From: Stutzerimonas balearica DSM 6083
GTDB taxonomy: Bacteria; Pseudomonadota; Gammaproteobacteria; Pseudomonadales; Pseudomonadaceae
Direction: 5' to 3'
DNA: 64,000 nucleotides
Assembly: GCF_000818015.1 (NCBI RefSeq)
Contig: NZ_CP007511.1
Location: 2,366,501 to 2,430,500, forward strand
The position numbers and the translations under genes are program-made. The notes under the pieces were generated by a model. The model saw nothing but the letters and a program-made list of their open reading frames with translations, was not told the DNA's origin and made no database searches. Shown here piece after piece: positions 60,596 through 64,000 of this stretch. Every line of letters begins with the position of its first letter. Position 1 is the stretch's first letter.

Positions 60596-62079
60596 TCCTC
60601 ACCGCTGCCGTCAGCCTGCCCTTGCTGGGTGCGCTGACCCTCGCACTGCTGCCGCGTTGGAGCGAGGCCGCTTCGCGCACCTTCGCCACCGCGTTGGCGC
60701 TCGTTTCGCTGGTTTGCCTGGGCCTGGCCTGGCTGCGTTTCGATCCGGGCGGCGCGCTGTTCCAGCAGATCGAGGAGGTGCCTTGGGTGCCGGGCCTGGG
60801 CATGGCCTGGCGGCTCGGCGTGGACGGCATCGCCCTGGCGGTGGCGGGCATGAGCGCGCTGGTGTTCGTCGCCAGCATTGTCTATCCGGTCGATACGCGC
60901 GGGCGTGCGCCGACCTACTACGCCTGGCTGCTGTTCCTGCTCGGCGTCTCGCTCGGGGTGTTTCTCGCCCTCGACCTGCTGCTGTTCTACGTATTCTTCG
61001 ATCTATCGCTGGTGGGCATGTTCTTTCTCATCGGCCGCTGGGGGCACGGCGAGCGCCAGGTGTCGGCGCTCAAGTTCTTTCTCTACACCTTCTGCGGCTC
61101 GCTGCTGATGCTGCTGGCGTTCATCGGCCTGTACCTGTCGGTGGCCCCGCACACCTTCGACATGCGTGTGCTGATCGCCGAACAACCGCTCGTCGGCGCA
61201 ACGGTTCCGGCCGGTCTGGTGTTCCTCGGGCTGATGATCGGGCTCGGCATCAAGACGCCGCTGGTGCCGGTGCACACCTGGCTGCCGCAGGCACACGTGG
61301 ACGCGCCGGCGCCGGCCTCGGCGATCCTCGCCGGCGTGCTGCTGAAAATGGGCACCTTCGGCATGCTGCGCATCCCCTTCGCGATGATGCGAGAAACCTT
61401 CGCCCACTACGCCTGGGTCATCGCGCTGGTAGCGGTGGTGTCGATTCTCTATGGCGCCTCGGTGGCGCTCGGCCAGCGCAACCTCAAGCGGCGGATCGCC
61501 TACACCTCGGTCAACCACATGGGCTATACCGTGCTCGGCCTCGCCGTGGCTGGCGCACTGCTCAGTGGCGATGAAGCGGCGCGGCAGCTGGCGCTGGTCG
61601 GCGCTACGGTGGAGATGGTCGCGCACGGCCTGATTACCGGCAGCCTGTTCCTCATCTGCGGCTCGTTCTGGCAGCGCACCGAGGACTACGAGCTCGCCCA
61701 TTACGGCGGCCTGGCCCGGCGCGCACCGCTGCTGACCGGCTTTGCCGTGCTCGCCGCGTTCGCCAGCCTCGGGCTGCCCGGCCTGGCCGGCTTCGTGGCG
61801 GAATTCCATGTGTTCGCCGGGACCTTCGCGGTCTACCCCGGGCTCGCCGTGATCGGCATCTTCGGCATCCTGATCACCGCGGCGCTGTTCCTGCAGACGC
61901 TGACTCAGCTGTTCTTCGGCGAGCTGCCGCCGCGTTTGGACGGCTTCAACGACCTTGGCCGGCGCGAAGGGTGGGTGCTCGGCGTACTGGCCGCGGCGTT
62001 CGTGCTCATCGGCGTGGCGCCGCAGTTCCTGCTGGGTGTCGTCGAGGCCAGCGCCGGCTGGCTGCTGGGCCTGCGCTGA
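60592..62079 (+). CDS. NuoM-like antiporter-type subunit
   Basis: A 495-residue protein with about fourteen helices, starting at a GTG overlapping the NuoL-like gene by 4 bp. The channel lysine is kept in LGIKTPLVPVHTWLPQAHVDAP, and the late Glu in GFVAEFHVFAG. The essential Glu of helix 5 (FFEGSLIPM in family form) is replaced by Asp: VFFDLSLVGMFFLIGRWG. This conservative change may still allow coupling. Confidence 0.92.
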   Translation: MILTAAVSLPLLGALTLALLPRWSEAASRTFATALALVSLVCLGLAWLRFDPGGALFQQIEEVPWVPGLGMAWRLGVDGIALAVAGMSALVFVASIVYPVDTRGRAPTYYAWLLFLLGVSLGVFLALDLLLFYVFFDLSLVGMFFLIGRWGHGERQVSALKFFLYTFCGSLLMLLAFIGLYLSVAPHTFDMRVLIAEQPLVGATVPAGLVFLGLMIGLGIKTPLVPVHTWLPQAHVDAPAPASAILAGVLLKMGTFGMLRIPFAMMRETFAHYAWVIALVAVVSILYGASVALGQRNLKRRIAYTSVNHMGYTVLGLAVAGALLSGDEAARQLALVGATVEMVAHGLITGSLFLICGSFWQRTEDYELAHYGGLARRAPLLTGFAVLAAFASLGLPGLAGFVAEFHVFAGTFAVYPGLAVIGIFGILITAALFLQTLTQLFFGELPPRLDGFNDLGRREGWVLGVLAAAFVLIGVAPQFLLGVVEASAGWLLGLR

Positions 62080-63485
62080 TGCCGATCACCGACCTGCTAC
62101 CGGAGCTCTGCCTGCTGTTCGGCGCGGTGGCCATCGTGCTCGCGTCGGCGTTCCTGCCGCAGCCACGGCTCGGCGGGATGGCACTGCTGGCGCTTCTGGC
62201 GATCGCCTGCTCGACCGGTTTCGCCGTGGCCCAGTGGGGTGAGCCGCCGCGCCTGACCTTTTCCGGCGTGTGGGCGCTGGACGGCCTGGCCGTGGCGGCG
62301 AAGCTCATCGTGCTTGGTGCCAGTGCCGTGGTGGTGCTGTTATCGCCGGCCTGGTTCGCCAGCGACCGACGGCATGGCGAGTTCTACGCGCTGTTGCTGT
62401 TCGCCGTGCTCGGCGTGCTCATGCTCGCTTCGGCCAGCGACATCATGGAATTGGTCGTGGGGGTATTGCTGTCCTCGGTGGCGAGCTACCCGTTGGCCGC
62501 CTTTCACCGCCGCTTCGCGCCGGCGCTGGAGGCAGGCATGAAGTACTTCCTGGTCGGCGCCCTGACCAACACGCTGCTGTGCATCGGCGCGGTCTGGCTG
62601 TTCGGCCTTACCGGCAGCACCGGTTATCCGGCCATCGCTACGGCGCTGACGCAGGGTAACGACGGGCTGGCGCTACAGGTGGCGGTCGGTTGCTTGGTCG
62701 TCGGCCTGACCTTCAAGCTCGCGGCCTTTCCCGCCCATGCCTGGATGCCCGATGTGGCCCAGGCGTCGCCGGCGCCGGCCGCGGCCTTTCTCACGGTGGT
62801 GCCGAAGATCGGTGCCGCTGTTGCCCTGGCTCGGCTACTCGCCCTGTTGCCAGCCGAACTCGATGCGGCGCTATTGGTTGCCGTGCTGGCCGCGGTGACC
62901 ATGACCCTCGGCAACCTTGCTGCCCTCTGGCAACAGGACCTGCGCCGGCTGCTTGGCTGGTCGTCGGTCGCCCAGTCGGGCTTTGCCCTGATGGCGGTCG
63001 CCGTGTTTGGCCGTAGCGCGGACGCGGCGAGCACGCTGCTGGTATTCCTGGCCAGCTATGCGTTGGCAAACCTGGCCGCCTTCGCCGTGGTGATCGCCCT
63101 GCGCGGGCGTACCGCGTTCACCGACTACGCCGGGCTGGCATGGCGCACTCCGGGCGCTGCGGTGGTGCTGATCCTCGCGCTGCTGTCGCTGGTCGGCATC
63201 CCGCCACTGGTGGGGTTCTTCGGCAAGTTCATGCTCTACCGCACGGTGCTCGACGGCGGCCTTGGCTGGTTGGCCCTCGTTGCTGCGCTCAATACGGCGA
63301 TCTCGCTGTTCTACTACCTGAGGGTTGCCTGCACGATCGTCTTCGCCGAGCCTTGCGGCGCTCCAGCGCACTACCTGGAAGGCATTACGGCACGCTCAAT
63401 GGTCTGGCTAAGCGGGACGCTGCTGCTCCTCGGCGGGATACTGATACAGTGGCTGATCGCGCCGCTGCTGGCCGGCTGTTGCTAA
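62079..63485 (+). CDS. NuoN-like antiporter-type subunit
   Basis: A 468-residue protein with about fourteen helices. It keeps the channel Lys in GLTFKLAAFPAHAWMPDVAQASPAPAAAF, the Glu in SDIMELVVGVLLSSVASYPLAAF and a Lys in VGFFGKFMLYRTVL. The ATG overlaps the NuoM-like stop (TGATG). It is the last gene of the operon; tRNA-Pro lies 175 bp further on. Confidence 0.92.
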   Translation: MPITDLLPELCLLFGAVAIVLASAFLPQPRLGGMALLALLAIACSTGFAVAQWGEPPRLTFSGVWALDGLAVAAKLIVLGASAVVVLLSPAWFASDRRHGEFYALLLFAVLGVLMLASASDIMELVVGVLLSSVASYPLAAFHRRFAPALEAGMKYFLVGALTNTLLCIGAVWLFGLTGSTGYPAIATALTQGNDGLALQVAVGCLVVGLTFKLAAFPAHAWMPDVAQASPAPAAAFLTVVPKIGAAVALARLLALLPAELDAALLVAVLAAVTMTLGNLAALWQQDLRRLLGWSSVAQSGFALMAVAVFGRSADAASTLLVFLASYALANLAAFAVVIALRGRTAFTDYAGLAWRTPGAAVVLILALLSLVGIPPLVGFFGKFMLYRTVLDGGLGWLALVAALNTAISLFYYLRVACTIVFAEPCGAPAHYLEGITARSMVWLSGTLLLLGGILIQWLIAPLLAGCC

Positions 63486-63622
63486 CGCCGTAGTGAATGC
63501 ATCCATACAGCGGCCAAGCCGCGGCTCATGCGCTAGAAGGCACGCAGCGTACCGGCAGGGATAGTGGTGCCCATACATGTTATGGACAACAAAAAAACTT
63601 TTCTCAATTCAGTCGGTTAGTG

Positions 63623-63628
63623 TATAGT
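63623..63628 (+). promoter_or_regulatory. Likely -10 element of the tRNA-Pro promoter
   Basis: TATAGT lies 31 bp before the mature tRNA start and is followed by a GC-rich ACGCGC stretch resembling a stringent discriminator. No strong -35 hexamer is seen at 17 bp (TTTCTC-like only). Confidence 0.4.
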
Positions 63629-63658
63629 TCACGCGCTTTCCAGCTAGGGAAAGCACTG

Positions 63659-63736
<78 letters not shown>

Positions 63737-63744
63737 AACAAGAT

Positions 63745-63780
63745 AACGGGATCAGTAGCCTTAAGCTCTGATCCCGTTTT
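63745..63780 (+). terminator. Rho-independent terminator after tRNA-Pro
   Basis: Perfect 11-bp stem AACGGGATCAG (63745-63755) / CTGATCCCGTT (63768-63778), running into TT and a T-rich stretch. It can also serve the convergent MerR-family gene. Confidence 0.85.
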
Positions 63781-63829
63781 CATTTCAGGCTTCATATAGT
63801 GACTGGCGATTCTTACATGTAGGGTCGCG

Positions 63830-64000
63830 CTACTTAAGCAGCACCTGCCTGACCTCCTCCAGCTCGACAATCATCTGCCGAATCAACTGCTTGTACTGGG
63901 TAAGGTCGTCACGCGCCTCGTCACTCGATAGGCGTTGCCGGGCACCGCCTATCGTGAAGCCCTGCTCGTAGAGAAGCGCGCGAATTTGCCTGATCATGAG
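63830..64000 (-). CDS. MerR-family transcriptional regulator, C-terminal end (cut by window edge)
   Basis: The last 56 codons of a minus-strand gene that enters from the right edge. The segment LMIRQIRALLYEQGFTIGGARQRLS is the distal part of a MerR-type DNA-binding domain, followed by a coiled-coil-like tail QYKQLIRQMIVELEEVRQVLLK. The context, convergent with tRNA-Pro, suits the MerR-like gene found after ihfA in pseudomonads. The DNA-binding helix itself is outside the window. Confidence 0.8.
   Translation of the reverse strand, partial: LMIRQIRALLYEQGFTIGGARQRLSSDEARDDLTQYKQLIRQMIVELEEVRQVLLK

Overview
The window is a GC-rich chromosomal segment of a Pseudomonas-type gammaproteobacterium, most likely from the P. 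stutzeri (Stutzerimonas) group. This rests on remembered protein resemblance (NrdA with two ATP-cones, ImuA/ImuB/DnaE2, a MerR gene next to tRNA-Pro) and on base composition. No database search was possible, so the genus is an inference.

Layout. 1-1.5 kb: an RstAB-like two-component system on the minus strand. 2.2-6.7 kb: class Ia ribonucleotide reductase nrdA-nrdB, with two NrdR-like boxes and a DnaA box upstream. 6.7-12.2 kb: a small accessory block containing an AT-rich OLD-like ATPase/TOPRIM-type gene, a REPIN-like hairpin pair, an intact IS3-family element, a structured non-coding repeat, a membrane-anchored Mrr-type nuclease and an AT-rich orphan. 12.3-14.1 kb: a LysR gene and a divergent azoreductase gene, each broken by one apparent missing base. 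14.1-21.7 kb: TfoX_N protein, acetyltransferase, methyltransferase, chemoreceptor, katG and an SRPBCC protein. 22-26.8 kb: a lipoprotein, then a Fur-box-controlled siderophore receptor operon. 27-31 kb: FmdB-like, SCP2, histidine phosphatase, sohB, acuI, and a small ORF behind a very strong hairpin. 31-36.4 kb: a six-gene overlapping stressosome module (rsbR-S-T-X, histidine kinase, hybrid kinase). 36.7-43.3 kb: a copper/silver CusCBA-type efflux system with small metal-binding proteins. 43.4-48.6 kb: the LexA-controlled imuA-imuB-dnaE2 mutasome. 48.6-55.1 kb: transporters, small enzymes and a solo egtD. 55.2-63.5 kb: an unusual complex I-like operon. 63.66 kb: tRNA-Pro(GGG), then the end of a MerR-family gene.

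The most striking system is the last operon. It encodes the membrane arm of complex I (A, H, J, K, L, M, N) plus one soluble protein that reads as a fusion of a NuoB-like and a NuoD-like domain, in which the Fe-S cysteines and the usual quinone-site signature are lost. There is no NuoC, E, F, G or I. The antiporter-like subunits keep their key Lys/Glu residues, whereas NuoH loses its conserved glutamates. This looks like an ion-translocating machine with no recognisable electron input.

Other systems worth attention are the Gram-negative stressosome feeding a two-component pathway, and the OLD/PARIS-like single-gene defence candidate.
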